60,133 nt of DNA from a bacterium (GTDB taxonomy: Bacteria; UBP15; UBA6099; JAJRTR01): positions 1 to 60,133 of the forward strand of contig JAJRTR010000064.1 in the NCBI GenBank assembly GCA_024278215.1, given 5' to 3'. Position numbers and translations under genes: made by a program. Below, piece after piece: positions 17,701 to 27,047 of the stretch. The notes under the pieces are model-generated. The model saw only the letters and a program-made list of their open reading frames with translations, was not told the DNA's origin and made no database searches. Numbering within the stretch: the first letter of the stretch is position 1; the number at the start of each line of letters is the position of its first letter.

Positions 17701-20700
17701 CAGGTGGACGGCACCGACGACGATACAACTACAATCAATTCTTTCCTGACCAGCGTCACCAGCGACTCGGACCCGGACGGTATTTATGTCGAACTTACCG
17801 AGACCGGCGTAAACACAGGCATCTACAGGGGCACGGCGGTGCTTGCCGCAGCGTCGGACCAGTCGGCGAACGAAATATTCGCTGTGGACGGCGATACTGT
17901 GACAGTCGGCGTTGTCAGAGACGGCGGCGCGACGAGCGATTCCGCTGTCGTCGCTTCCGATCTGACGCAGCCGACCGACATCGCTTATGTATACGACGGC
18001 CCCGGAGCGGACATCACTTGGGCAAGCAGTACGTCGGTATTATCCGCCAACTGGGCCGCCTCGAGCGATCCTGAAACCGGAGTCAGCGCGTATTTCGTGG
18101 CTATCGGCACGACCGCCGGCGCTACCGATGTATTCAACTGGACGAGTGTCGGCACACAAACATCGACTATCGTCGGCGGACTGTCTCTCGCGCAGGGCCA
18201 GACCGATTATGTGAGTGTTAAGGCGCGCAACGGCGCAGGTATGTATTCCAATGTCGCCACGTCCGACGGCCAGACTGTCGACAACACCGCTCCGGGCGAT
18301 ATAGCATCCATAAATGACGGACTGTCGGCGGATATCGATTACTCGTCGTCGACTGTTTCCCTGTCCGCCAACTGGGCCGACGCGGTCGATGCCCAATCCG
18401 GCGTTTCAACATACTGGATCGCTATCGGCACAGCCTCCGGCGCGGTCAATATTCTCCCATGGACGGACACCGGCGCAACCGCTACTTCCACTACTGTCTC
18501 CGGCATTTCAATCACGCACGGCAACACATATTACTTCCAGGCCGCCGCGCGCAACGGCTCGGAGATGTTCGGCAACGCCATAGTGTCCGACGGTGTTCTC
18601 ATCGACACGACGGCACCGACCGATATTGCAACCGTCAACGACGGCGCGGGCGCGGATATCGCATGGTCTACCTCGAGCACGACCGCTTCCGCCAACTGGT
18701 CCGATTCTTCAGACGGAGAATCCGGAGTGGCTTCGTATTATTACGCGATAGGCTCCGCCGCCGGTGCGACGGATGTTGTCGACTGGACGGATAACGGAAC
18801 CGCAACAGACGTCACCCGCGCCGGGCTTGCCCTCTCGGATGGAACTACATATTACTTCTCGGTCAAAGCGCGTAACAATGTAAGTATCGACACGTCCGTC
18901 ACTTCGTCCGACGGCTGGACGGTGGACACGACGCCACCGACGGCTGTCGCAACCGTCAATGATGGCCCGGGCGCTGATGTCGACTGGGGGAACTCGACTT
19001 CAACGATTTCAGCCAACTGGAGCGCGGCGTCCGATCCGCATTCGGGAATCGCAAGGTATTATTACGCTGTCGGCACAATCGCCGGCGCGACGGATGTCGT
19101 CGGCTGGACCGACAACGCGACGGCCACTTCCGTCACACACAGCGGGCTGTCACTCACGGAAGGAAACACATATTACTTCGCGGTTAAGGCCGAAAACGCG
19201 GCCGGCCTCGTTTCATCCGCCGTCGACTCGGACGGACAGACGATAGATGTCTCCGCGCCGACCGCTGTCGCGACTGTCAACGACGGCACAGGTGCGGACA
19301 TCGCGTGGTCGACGGCGACGGCATCGCTTTCCGCGAACTGGTCGGAGGCGGCTGACCCGCAGTCGGGGATACTCGCCTACTGGTACGCTGTCGGCACGAC
19401 CGCCGGCGCGACGGATGTCGTCGACTGGACGGATAACGGCGCGGCCACTTCCGTCACGAAATCCGGACTCGCGCTCACCGAGGGCCAGGCGTATTACTTC
19501 GCTGTGAAAGCACAGAGCGGCTCGCTCGCGTTCAGCAGTGAGACATACTCGAACGGCCAGAAAGTGGACTCGCAGCCGCCCGCCGATGTCGCAAATGTGA
19601 ACGACGGCACTGCCGCAGATATCGATTACGCGACTTCCCCGACACAGCTTTCGGCCAACTGGAGCGGCACGACCGACGATGGAACGGGCGTGGCCGCCTA
19701 CTGGTATGCAATCGGCACGACCGCGGGCGCGACGGACGTTGTCGGCTGGACGGACATCGCTTCGGATACGTCCGTGACCCGCACCGGCCTTACACTGACA
19801 GAGGCGCAGGCGTATTACTTCACAGTGAAAGCCGAAGACGGTGTGGGGTTCGAGTCGACACCTGTGTTTTCCGACGGCCAGACGGTGGACACGACGTTTG
19901 CCACGCAGTCGGACTGGAGCCCCGCGAAGGGTGCGACGATAACGGTGACGACCCCGACTATTACATTCACTACGAGCGAAAACGCATACTGCCGGTGGTC
20001 CGACACAGACCAGGCATACGCGGACATGTCCGGCGACTGCACAGGCGACGGGACAACCAGCCAGTCGTGCGCGGCGTCGGCTCTCCCGCAGGGAAGCGCG
20101 TCCGTTTATATCTCGTGCAGCGACATGGCGGGCAATGAAGACACCGCGGGAACAAACGAAGAAATAAGCTATTTCGTCGACTCGATCCTGCCCGCGCAGA
20201 GCGGCTGGAGCCCGGCGGATGGCGAAACGATTGCCACGACGACTCCGTTAATATCTTTCACAACAGACGAAACCGCCGGCTGCCTGTGGTCCCTCTCCGA
20301 CCAGGCCTACGGTGATATGAACCCGGCGAACACCTGTTCCGCTTCGGCAACTGTTTCGCATTCATGCGCGGTCACGGGCCTTGTCGAAGGTGCGCAGAAT
20401 GTGCACATAGCCTGCGCCGACACGAGCGGCAACGAAGACTCGGCATCAACAAATACCGACCTCGGTTACACCGTCGACATTACACCGCCCGACCAGTTGT
20501 CGTGGGTTCCCGCGAAGAGTTCCACGCTGACGGCGACTTCACAGGACATCGTCGCGACAACCGACGAGCAATCGAATTGCCGCTGGGCGCTCACCGACCT
20601 GGCTTACGGCGATATGGCCGTCGGAAACGCCTGCACAGGCGATGGAACGGCTTCGCATACATGCCCGGCGACCGGCTTCGATCAAGGATTCGAGATTGTG

Positions 20701-23700
20701 TACATCGCGTGCGCCGACGAACACGGCAACGAGGACACAATCGCGACGAACGAGCAGGTCAACTACTTTGTCGATTCCCTGACTCCCGTTCAGAGCAACT
20801 GGAACCCGGCGAAAGGTGCGACGATAACAACGACAATACCGATCATCACATTCGACACCGACGAAAACGCCACCTGCCGCTGGTATATACTGGACGCGGC
20901 CTATGGCTCGATACCGCCCGGCAACACCTGCGACGGCGGCGGGACGTCCGCGCAAAGTTGCGGCACGGGCGGCCTTAGCGAAGGTGCCGCCACGGTTTAT
21001 ATCGCTTGCATCGACGAAGCCGGAAACGCCGACACCGATTCGACAAATCAGGATATTAACTATTTCATCGACATGACCCCCCCGGCGCAGAGCGGCTGGA
21101 ACCCGGCGGACTCCGCGACTATCGCATCCACAACGCAGGCGATATCTTTCACCACCGACGAAAACGGCGCGTGCCGCTGGTCGCTTACCGACCAGGCCTT
21201 CGCCGACATCGACACGGGCAACGCCTGCGCAGGCGCGACATCCACCGCCCACGTATGCACCGCCGCCGGCCTTGTCGAAGGTTCGGAATATATCTTCATT
21301 TCCTGCACCGACGAATACGGCAACGCCGACACTGCGGGCACGAACGACGCTCTGAATTACACAATCGATCTGTCGCCCCCCGTGCAGAGCGGCTGGAGCC
21401 CGGCGACCGGAACATACATTACAACTTCGTCGCAAACGATAACCTTCACAACGGACGAGAACGCCGATTGCCACTGGTCGCTCACCGACCAGGCTTACGC
21501 CGATATGGGCGGCGACTGCGCGGGCGACGGCACCACCGGCCAGTCGTGCGCCGCGACCGGCCTGTCGTCCGGCCCCGAAGTCGTTTATATCGCCTGCGCC
21601 GACACATACGGAAACGAAGACACGGCAGACACAAACAAAGAACTCGCCTACACGGTGGACACAACCGCGCCGTCCGATATTGCGACTGTTTATGACGGCG
21701 ATACTATCGGGGTGGACATCGACACGACAGAATCGGGCGTCGAGCTTTCCGCCAACTGGACGGCATCCGCCGACGCCGAATCAGGTATTGCGAAATACTG
21801 GTATGCTGTCGGAACCACCGCCGGGGCAACCGATCTCGTCGGCTGGACCGACAACGGCGCGAGTACTTCTGTCACAAAAACCGGTCTCGCTCTCGCCGAC
21901 GGGCAGACATACTACTTCACAGTGAAAGCGGAAAACGGCGTCGGCCTGCAATCGACGCCCGCAAACTCGGACGGCCAGACTGTCGATATCCTCGACCTTA
22001 CACCGCCCGCCGATATCGCTTCTGTTTATGACGGACCCGGACCCGGCGCTGACATCGACTTCGCGTCGTCCACAACGCAGCTTTCGGCGACCTGGTCGGA
22101 CTCGACCGACGCCGAATCGGGCATCGCGGGCTACTGGTACTCCATCGGCACGACATCCGGCGCAAGCGACACCGTAGGCTGGACATACGCCGCAACGAGT
22201 GCGACCTCAACCGTTGTAACAGGTCTCACACTCGCGGACGGCGCGACTTATTATGTTTCCGTCAAGGCGCTCAACGGTGTCGGCCTGTTGTCGAATGTCG
22301 CGACATCTGACGGGCTCACAATCGACGCGACACCGCCCGCGGACGTTATTGTCGACGACGGCCCCGGCACCGACATCGACTTCGCGTCGTCCACCACGCA
22401 GCTATCGGCAAACTGGTCGGCCTCGACCGACGCGCAGACCGGTATCTCCGCGTACCTGTTCGCTGTCGGCACTTCCGCGGGCGCAACGGACACCATCGAC
22501 TGGACCGGCAACGGCACCGACACTTCGGCGGTTGTCACGGGCCTGACACTCACGGAAGGAACAACATATTATTTCACTGTGAAGGCGGAAAACGGTGTCG
22601 GTGTGTTCTCGACCGCCGCGAATTCAGACGGCGTCACGATTGACGTTTCGCCGCCCGTGCAGAGTGCGTGGTCGCCCGCGGACGGTTCGACTGTTACAAC
22701 CACTTCGCCATCGATCACTTTCACAACCGACGAAAACGCCACCTGCCGCTGGTCGCTCACAGACCTCGCGTACAGCGATATGAACGCGGGCAACGCCTGC
22801 TCCGCCTCGGAAACAACAAGTCATACTTGCGCCGTGTCCGGGCTGCCGGAAGGCGCGAATACTATATATATTTCCTGCGCCGATTCAATCGGCAACGAGG
22901 ATACTACATCAACGAATGATCAACTGGCATACACTGTCGATACCACTCCGCCCGTGCAGAGCGCATGGTCGCCTGCGGACGGTTCGACAATAATTACCGA
23001 CGCGCCCTCGATAACATTATCGACCGACGAAAACGCGACATGCCGCTGGTCGCTCACAGACCTCGCATACAGCGATATGTCCGCGGGCGACGACTGCGGC
23101 GGCTCCGGCATCACCGCGCACACGTGCGCCGCATCCGGACTCGCCGAAGGCGAGAACTCCATCTATATCGCCTGCGCAGACACGCCGGGCAATGAAGATT
23201 CGATCTCGACCAGTACGCAACTCGACTACACTGTCGACACCACGCCGCCCGCGCGGAGCGGCTGGAGCCCGGCGACGGGAACTTACATCACAACCACATC
23301 GCCGACGATAACATTCACTACTGACGAGGCCGCCACCTGCCGCTGGTCGCTCTCCGACCTGGCTTACGGCGGCATGTCCGGCGACTGCACGGGCGACGGC
23401 ACAACAAGCCAGTCGTGCGCCGCGACCGGCCTGTCGTCCGGCCCCGAAGTCGTTTATATCGCCTGCGCAGACACGCCCGGAAACGAGGACACGGCGGCCA
23501 CAAACGACGGCCTCGCCTACACGGTGGACACAACCGCGCCGTCCGACATTGCGACCGTATACGATGGCGATACTATCGGGGTGGACATCGACACGACGGA
23601 ATCGGGCGTCGAGCTTTCCGCCAACTGGACGGCCTCGACCGACACCGAATCGGGAATCGCGAAGTACTGGTACGCTGTCGGAACCACCGCGGGCGGAACG

Positions 23701-25350
23701 GACCTCGTAGACTGGACGGACAACGGCGCGAACACTTCTGTCACAAAAACCGGCCTCGCACTCGCCAACGAACAGACGTATTATTTCACGGTAAAGGCGG
23801 AAAACGCCGCCGGTCTGCAATCGACGCCCGTAAACTCGGACGGCCAGCAGGTCGATATACAGGACACGACCGCGCCGACGGATGTCGCATGGGTTTATGA
23901 CGGAACCGGTGCGGACATAGATTATTCGAGTTCGACCGCCATGCTTTCCGCCAACTGGGCGCCCGCCGCCGACTCCGAATCCGGCATCGCGGGCTACTGG
24001 TACTCCATCGGCACGACGTCCGGCGCGAGCGACACCGTAGGCTGGACTTACACCGGGACGAGCGCGACATCATCGTCAATAACCGGTCTCGCACTCGCCG
24101 ATGCGCAGACTTATTACATTTCTATCAAAGCACAGAACGGCGTAGGGCTTGTGTCCGCGGGCACAGGAATGTCGGACGGCGTGACGATCGACACCACGCC
24201 GCCGTCGCAGATCACGAATGTGAACGACGGAGCCGGCGCCGACGTGGAATATTCATCCGAAGAATCAACGCTGTCCGGCAACTGGGACGCGGCGTCCGAT
24301 GCGCAATCGGGCATATCGAGATACATATACGCCATCGGCACAGCAGCAGGCGCGACAGATACTGTCGGATGGACGGACAACGGCACAAATACTTCATTCA
24401 CCAAAACCGGCCTCACCCTCGAGGACGGACAGGTTTATTACATTTCCGTAAAAGCGGAAAACGGACTCGGGCTCGAATCCACTCCCGCAAACTCCGACGG
24501 AGCGATGAAAGATTCGTCGCCCCCGAACGATGTGACGCAGGTAAACGACGGCACCGGCACAGACATCGACACAATAGAATCGACATCCGAACTTTCCGCC
24601 AACTGGTCGGCGGCAACAGACCCCCACAGCGGCATAGCGACTTATTACTATGCGATCGGAACAGGCACGACGATGAATAATATTGTCGATTGGACAGATG
24701 CGGGCGCGACAACTTCCGTCACGGTTTACGGTCTTGGCCTTATGGATGGAGAGACTTATTATTTTTATATCAGGGCGGTAAACAGCGCCGGTCTCGAATC
24801 CGAACCATTCTCCTCCGATGGAGTGACTGTCGACGTGCCGGATACCGGATTCCAACTCGGCACGGGCTGGAACCTGATGGGTATTTCTTTGCAGAATGTT
24901 ACAATAGACCTCGATGAAATGGCGTCCGGCGCGAGCGGAACGGTCGAATTCGAAGTCGCGGCAATCAGCGGCAGCGCTGTGAGCTACATTACGGACCAGT
25001 CGAGTTTCAGCGCTTCCTTCACCGGCGGCTACTGGATATTCAGCGACACGGCGCTCGAATACAGCAGCATCAGCGGCGACACGTACACAGGAGCGAGCTA
25101 CGACATCAGTCTTACCGGCGGCTGGAACACCTTCTCGAACCCCTACGATCAAGCACTCGAGTGGTCGGACACTGGCGCGGCACTCGACTGCGGTGCCCCG
25201 GCATCGTTGCCGCCCATTTACGCCTACGACAACGGTACCGGTTCTTATATTAAGGTCGAACCCGGCTCCGGCACGCGCATCTCACCCTGGAAGGCCTACT
25301 GGATCGAAGTCGATTCTTCCTGCACCCTGACAATAAGCAATCCACAATAA
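14710..25350 (+). CDS. Giant secreted M6-family metalloprotease with 23 adhesive-type repeats
   Basis: About 3,546 aa from the ATG at 14710 (MNNNADCNN); the frame runs 36 codons further upstream but without a signal-like start. A membrane/signal segment (FYVIAAVSALVFIIAATAAPAFA) precedes an immune-inhibitor-A-type M6 domain with zinc motif HETGHALGLPD at residues ~291-301 and FDMMDANHGDHNAFSK downstream. Then: fibronectin-like repeat A1, an Ig-like segment, a right-handed beta-helix-like region (~17.0-17.6 kb), repeats A2-A7, six cysteine-bearing Ig-like repeats B1-B6 (four Cys each, xCRWSLTDQAY), A8-A10, B7-B9, A11-A14, and a C-terminal GWNLMGI/GWNTFSNPY domain (~24.85-25.35 kb). It is likely surface-bound or released and acts on external protein or carbohydrate-rich matrix. 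There is no neighbouring inhibitor or transporter. Confidence 0.88.
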   Translation: MNNNADCNNKSCIPRIRLFGCMFYVIAAVSALVFIIAATAAPAFASRPPTPEEIEKYTQDGTLAERVEFMKNLGNYRMDKQLAVRNYYKLKYKYDRMVGNPVPLQAPPPAWKGMPTTGTVKVLILAIEFADYVHNNDKTELETEIFGAGDPADYPYESLTNYYDRASYSQLDIQGNVLGWTAFPANRDTYGTTTADRESMIMSALDYWDGVGHDFTQYDNDGDGKIDYFAVIWAGPNTGWSSFWWSYKTNWNVNPTYTIDGKTLGTYSWNYESKYEEPNPPGDFKPRTLIHETGHALGLPDYYDYDVDTGPDGGVGNFDMMDANHGDHNAFSKFVLDWITPVVYAGGTGSISLRASDSYPDAAIIMPELQSGEQFGEYFIVQNREQNGNDDGIYGQGLAVWHVDARLNTAGTDYEYDNSYTEHKLLRLMEADGLEEIEASDSSSYDAGDFYVAGNEFSSTTVPTNARYDGTSSGFSLYNLSAASTTMTLDYSFDDTPPADIATVSDGTGADIDTVESLDTLSANWSASSDAESGIQKYWYAVGTTAGSADFVDWTDNATATAVTRGGLSLADGQAYFFTVKAQNGAGLYSNATDSDGQTVDVFTVVSVTQVSTTTIDVKYTKEVDSSPTAVDTNNYSVDGGVGNPTGAVAQSTDTIRLTTAEMDPCTPYVLTITGVLSDAGAGLYAGSSPADVDTMNTLISSNVATDTTWTPAGGPYCVTTDINVSSGNTLTIQAGTTVYFKPDVGVDLTVFGEIQVQGTSGSPVVFTSAKATPAAGDYGSIQLSSSSSAGSSISGLHESYAEYGMYVFGVAPNITESEFSNCLQSCVTLDGSNAVVWKNTFSDCGAGTSSCVTTRESSEGYIVGNNFSGGDRGVSVRSSSYIIANDFDAMNTIGLGISAGGGAAIIKENNFRGATYGIYTWADGTDADATHNYFSGNTVDTFADSGCSPACTIDNSYPLTDMIDEFFGVTDLVLKLSASYTVDLPESIAASSTLYIQVDGTDDDTTTINSFLTSVTSDSDPDGIYVELTETGVNTGIYRGTAVLAAASDQSANEIFAVDGDTVTVGVVRDGGATSDSAVVASDLTQPTDIAYVYDGPGADITWASSTSVLSANWAASSDPETGVSAYFVAIGTTAGATDVFNWTSVGTQTSTIVGGLSLAQGQTDYVSVKARNGAGMYSNVATSDGQTVDNTAPGDIASINDGLSADIDYSSSTVSLSANWADAVDAQSGVSTYWIAIGTASGAVNILPWTDTGATATSTTVSGISITHGNTYYFQAAARNGSEMFGNAIVSDGVLIDTTAPTDIATVNDGAGADIAWSTSSTTASANWSDSSDGESGVASYYYAIGSAAGATDVVDWTDNGTATDVTRAGLALSDGTTYYFSVKARNNVSIDTSVTSSDGWTVDTTPPTAVATVNDGPGADVDWGNSTSTISANWSAASDPHSGIARYYYAVGTIAGATDVVGWTDNATATSVTHSGLSLTEGNTYYFAVKAENAAGLVSSAVDSDGQTIDVSAPTAVATVNDGTGADIAWSTATASLSANWSEAADPQSGILAYWYAVGTTAGATDVVDWTDNGAATSVTKSGLALTEGQAYYFAVKAQSGSLAFSSETYSNGQKVDSQPPADVANVNDGTAADIDYATSPTQLSANWSGTTDDGTGVAAYWYAIGTTAGATDVVGWTDIASDTSVTRTGLTLTEAQAYYFTVKAEDGVGFESTPVFSDGQTVDTTFATQSDWSPAKGATITVTTPTITFTTSENAYCRWSDTDQAYADMSGDCTGDGTTSQSCAASALPQGSASVYISCSDMAGNEDTAGTNEEISYFVDSILPAQSGWSPADGETIATTTPLISFTTDETAGCLWSLSDQAYGDMNPANTCSASATVSHSCAVTGLVEGAQNVHIACADTSGNEDSASTNTDLGYTVDITPPDQLSWVPAKSSTLTATSQDIVATTDEQSNCRWALTDLAYGDMAVGNACTGDGTASHTCPATGFDQGFEIVYIACADEHGNEDTIATNEQVNYFVDSLTPVQSNWNPAKGATITTTIPIITFDTDENATCRWYILDAAYGSIPPGNTCDGGGTSAQSCGTGGLSEGAATVYIACIDEAGNADTDSTNQDINYFIDMTPPAQSGWNPADSATIASTTQAISFTTDENGACRWSLTDQAFADIDTGNACAGATSTAHVCTAAGLVEGSEYIFISCTDEYGNADTAGTNDALNYTIDLSPPVQSGWSPATGTYITTSSQTITFTTDENADCHWSLTDQAYADMGGDCAGDGTTGQSCAATGLSSGPEVVYIACADTYGNEDTADTNKELAYTVDTTAPSDIATVYDGDTIGVDIDTTESGVELSANWTASADAESGIAKYWYAVGTTAGATDLVGWTDNGASTSVTKTGLALADGQTYYFTVKAENGVGLQSTPANSDGQTVDILDLTPPADIASVYDGPGPGADIDFASSTTQLSATWSDSTDAESGIAGYWYSIGTTSGASDTVGWTYAATSATSTVVTGLTLADGATYYVSVKALNGVGLLSNVATSDGLTIDATPPADVIVDDGPGTDIDFASSTTQLSANWSASTDAQTGISAYLFAVGTSAGATDTIDWTGNGTDTSAVVTGLTLTEGTTYYFTVKAENGVGVFSTAANSDGVTIDVSPPVQSAWSPADGSTVTTTSPSITFTTDENATCRWSLTDLAYSDMNAGNACSASETTSHTCAVSGLPEGANTIYISCADSIGNEDTTSTNDQLAYTVDTTPPVQSAWSPADGSTIITDAPSITLSTDENATCRWSLTDLAYSDMSAGDDCGGSGITAHTCAASGLAEGENSIYIACADTPGNEDSISTSTQLDYTVDTTPPARSGWSPATGTYITTTSPTITFTTDEAATCRWSLSDLAYGGMSGDCTGDGTTSQSCAATGLSSGPEVVYIACADTPGNEDTAATNDGLAYTVDTTAPSDIATVYDGDTIGVDIDTTESGVELSANWTASTDTESGIAKYWYAVGTTAGGTDLVDWTDNGANTSVTKTGLALANEQTYYFTVKAENAAGLQSTPVNSDGQQVDIQDTTAPTDVAWVYDGTGADIDYSSSTAMLSANWAPAADSESGIAGYWYSIGTTSGASDTVGWTYTGTSATSSSITGLALADAQTYYISIKAQNGVGLVSAGTGMSDGVTIDTTPPSQITNVNDGAGADVEYSSEESTLSGNWDAASDAQSGISRYIYAIGTAAGATDTVGWTDNGTNTSFTKTGLTLEDGQVYYISVKAENGLGLESTPANSDGAMKDSSPPNDVTQVNDGTGTDIDTIESTSELSANWSAATDPHSGIATYYYAIGTGTTMNNIVDWTDAGATTSVTVYGLGLMDGETYYFYIRAVNSAGLESEPFSSDGVTVDVPDTGFQLGTGWNLMGISLQNVTIDLDEMASGASGTVEFEVAAISGSAVSYITDQSSFSASFTGGYWIFSDTALEYSSISGDTYTGASYDISLTGGWNTFSNPYDQALEWSDTGAALDCGAPASLPPIYAYDNGTGSYIKVEPGSGTRISPWKAYWIEVDSSCTLTISNPQ
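16195..24840 (+). repeat. Tandem protein-domain repeats in the M6 protease (14 type A, 9 type B)
   Basis: Type A repeats (~105 aa) follow the pattern DIATVNDGTGADID, LSANWS, YYYAIGTTAGATDVVDWTD, TYYFSVKAQNG, SDGQTVD. Type B (~98 aa) follow PPVQSGWSPADG, FTTDENATCRWSLTDLAY, CAASGL, YIACADTPGNED. Order: A1, other domains, A2-A7, B1-B6, A8-A10, B7-B9, A11-A14. The block B6-A8-A9 (21370-22310) and B9-A11-A12 (23250-24180) are close copies about 1.87 kb apart at nucleotide level. Confidence 0.85.
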
Positions 25351-25380
25351 ACACAATTTCATTGCCGCGCCCTGCACTTT

Positions 25381-25453
25381 TTCTGTTCCTTCCAGTGAAT
25401 TATTTTCTATTGATCAAAATTATAAGGTGCGGCGGGGTATGGTGACCCCGCCC
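25381..25453 (+). repeat. Family B fragment with GC-rich hairpin, possible terminator of the protease gene
   Basis: TTCTGTTCCTTCCAGTGAAT plus TATTTTCT is shared with 47089 and, inverted, 53943. It is followed by hairpin GGCGGGGT (25431) / ACCCCGCC (25445-25452) with loop ATGGTG. The same arm-and-loop design (loop ACGGTG) occurs in the full family B copies. There is no clear T-run, so termination is only possible. Confidence 0.55.
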
Positions 25454-25543
25454 TTCTTCCGCCGAATTTATTGCGTATGCGTCCCTCTTCTCTCTTTTAA
25501 CTATCTGAAGATTAGTGTCAATCAGGAAAATATTTACAGAATC

Positions 25544-25572
25544 TTGACCAATCGGTCAAACAGGGCTATAGT
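25544..25572 (+). promoter_or_regulatory. Sigma-70 promoter overlapped by a TetR-type palindrome
   Basis: The -35 TTGACC (25544-25549) and -10 TATAGT (25567-25572) are 17 bp apart. The -35 is one half of the perfect inverted repeat TTGACCAATCGGTCAA (25544-25559), a layout typical of TetR-family repressor sites. It lies ~75 bp before the radical SAM gene. No TetR gene is in the window. Confidence 0.6.
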
Positions 25573-25646
25573 AGGATCGGGAGCAAGGCAAAAAAACAAA
25601 TTATCAGCAATTGAAAGTTTGTCAAACAACGAAGGAGTGATGGCGG

Positions 25647-26987
25647 ATGAAGATAATGGACAAAGAGCTCAGGCAGGATTTCGAGGAAAGAGCAAAGTGG
25701 ATCGTGAACCTGGTCCGGAATAGAAAACAGAAGCTGGAAAATATCGAGTTTAGTTTTTACAGGCGGAAACCGGGGCACCCCGACTGGAATGTTGTCGAGA
25801 AAAAGGCGCGCTCTCTGGCCGACCGCGCGCTCGAAGTTAGCGAGGTGGATTCCGGTTCTCCCGCAGAAACGATTTCGGAAGCGAGGCGCGTTTCGGACGC
25901 ACTTTCACTTACCGCGAAAAAAATGGTGACGAACTACAGGCGCCTCAAGAATGGCAGCAGCCTTCTAATCCCTCCGTATTTTATCTGGACTATGCACAAT
26001 ACTTGCAACTTCAGGTGTTCCTACTGCGACAATCACAGGGCGCAGCAATATTTCAACCTTCCGAACGAGGGCCGGCTGGATACGGAAAAGGGCAGGGAAC
26101 TGCTGCGCATCGCCCGCAAGGATGTAACCGGCATATACTTCTGCGGCGGCGAACCGACTATCAGGAACGACCTTCCCGAGCTGGTCGATTACGCGCATTC
26201 CATAAACTACTTTCCGCTTATGATCAACACGAACGGAAGCAGGCTACATAAACTTATAACGCAGGAGAAAAGCAGGAAGTGGCTCAAGCAGATGGACATC
26301 ATCATCGTCAGCCTCGACGCGCTGGCCCTGGATCTTCTCGCGGGCACGTGGGGTGTGAAAAAAGATGTTTGCGAGCAGGTGATGGTGAACATACTCGCGC
26401 TGCGAATGTTGCAGGAGAAGGTGCGGTTCAAGCTGATCGTGAATACGGTTATCACGCCGGATACGGTCGGCGAGGCTGCCTCGATACTCGACTGGGCAAA
26501 CGACCTTGGGATATGGTATTCGCCTGTACCTGTTAACTGTGGTCCGGACGTAAATTCGAGCCTGAAGGATGATCCGGAATACAATAAGCTTTGCTCTAAA
26601 ATCGTTGAAAGAAAAGAGCGGGGATACAAGATACTTGGATCGAAAAAATTGATTAAGATGCTTATCTACGGCGATGACATCGAGTGTTTTCCGACACTCA
26701 AGCCGCATATCGACATCGACGGCAGCCTGATATGGCCCTGCAAAGGTGTCGTAAGTTTCGATCTGGTGAAAATAAATGTGCTCGACTACAAATCGCTGGA
26801 CGAAGCGTATCATGCGGCGAACAAGATGATAAGCGTCGACAATATTCACGGCCACGGACCGGGTCAGTGCGGTGCGGATTGCAACTGGATGCAGAACTAT
26901 GTCAGCAATGTAATCGCGAAGGGCCTGAAGGAGCCGCTGGACGGACAAATCCTGAGGGAGATCGCCGAGTTCGTCGGTGTGGTATGA
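25647..26987 (+). CDS. Radical SAM protein
   Basis: The 446-aa protein has the canonical CxxxCxxC cluster motif in TMHNTCNFRCSYCDNHRAQQYF (Cys near residues 117-124) and the SAM-binding GGE motif in GIYFCGGEPTIRNDLPELVDYA. LMINTNGSRL and IIIVSLDALALDLLAGTWG are typical barrel strands. An N-terminal helical region (~95 aa) has no family I know. The C-terminal third keeps Cys/His residues (FPTLKPHIDIDGSLIWPCKG, GHGPGQCGADCNWMQNYV) that could bind an auxiliary iron-sulfur cluster, as in SPASM-like proteins. The substrate is unknown. A GGAG ribosome site lies ~12 nt upstream. Expression is probably under a TetR-type repressor. Confidence 0.88.
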   Translation: MKIMDKELRQDFEERAKWIVNLVRNRKQKLENIEFSFYRRKPGHPDWNVVEKKARSLADRALEVSEVDSGSPAETISEARRVSDALSLTAKKMVTNYRRLKNGSSLLIPPYFIWTMHNTCNFRCSYCDNHRAQQYFNLPNEGRLDTEKGRELLRIARKDVTGIYFCGGEPTIRNDLPELVDYAHSINYFPLMINTNGSRLHKLITQEKSRKWLKQMDIIIVSLDALALDLLAGTWGVKKDVCEQVMVNILALRMLQEKVRFKLIVNTVITPDTVGEAASILDWANDLGIWYSPVPVNCGPDVNSSLKDDPEYNKLCSKIVERKERGYKILGSKKLIKMLIYGDDIECFPTLKPHIDIDGSLIWPCKGVVSFDLVKINVLDYKSLDEAYHAANKMISVDNIHGHGPGQCGADCNWMQNYVSNVIAKGLKEPLDGQILREIAEFVGVV

Positions 26988-27047
26988 GACGGATAAAAGG
27001 CGCAGTTTCTTGTCGCGCCGGCAGCGACAACTTTCCGGTCGAGCCCC

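Noticed and set aside
16195-24840. Regular repeats that could suggest a CRISPR array or satellite DNA
   Set aside because: The period (~300 bp), open reading frame and amino-acid conservation show they are protein-domain repeats.
25427-25723. 98-codon plus-strand open frame before the radical SAM gene
   Set aside because: It spans a hairpin, the promoter and the ribosome site of the next gene and overlaps its start; not a credible gene.
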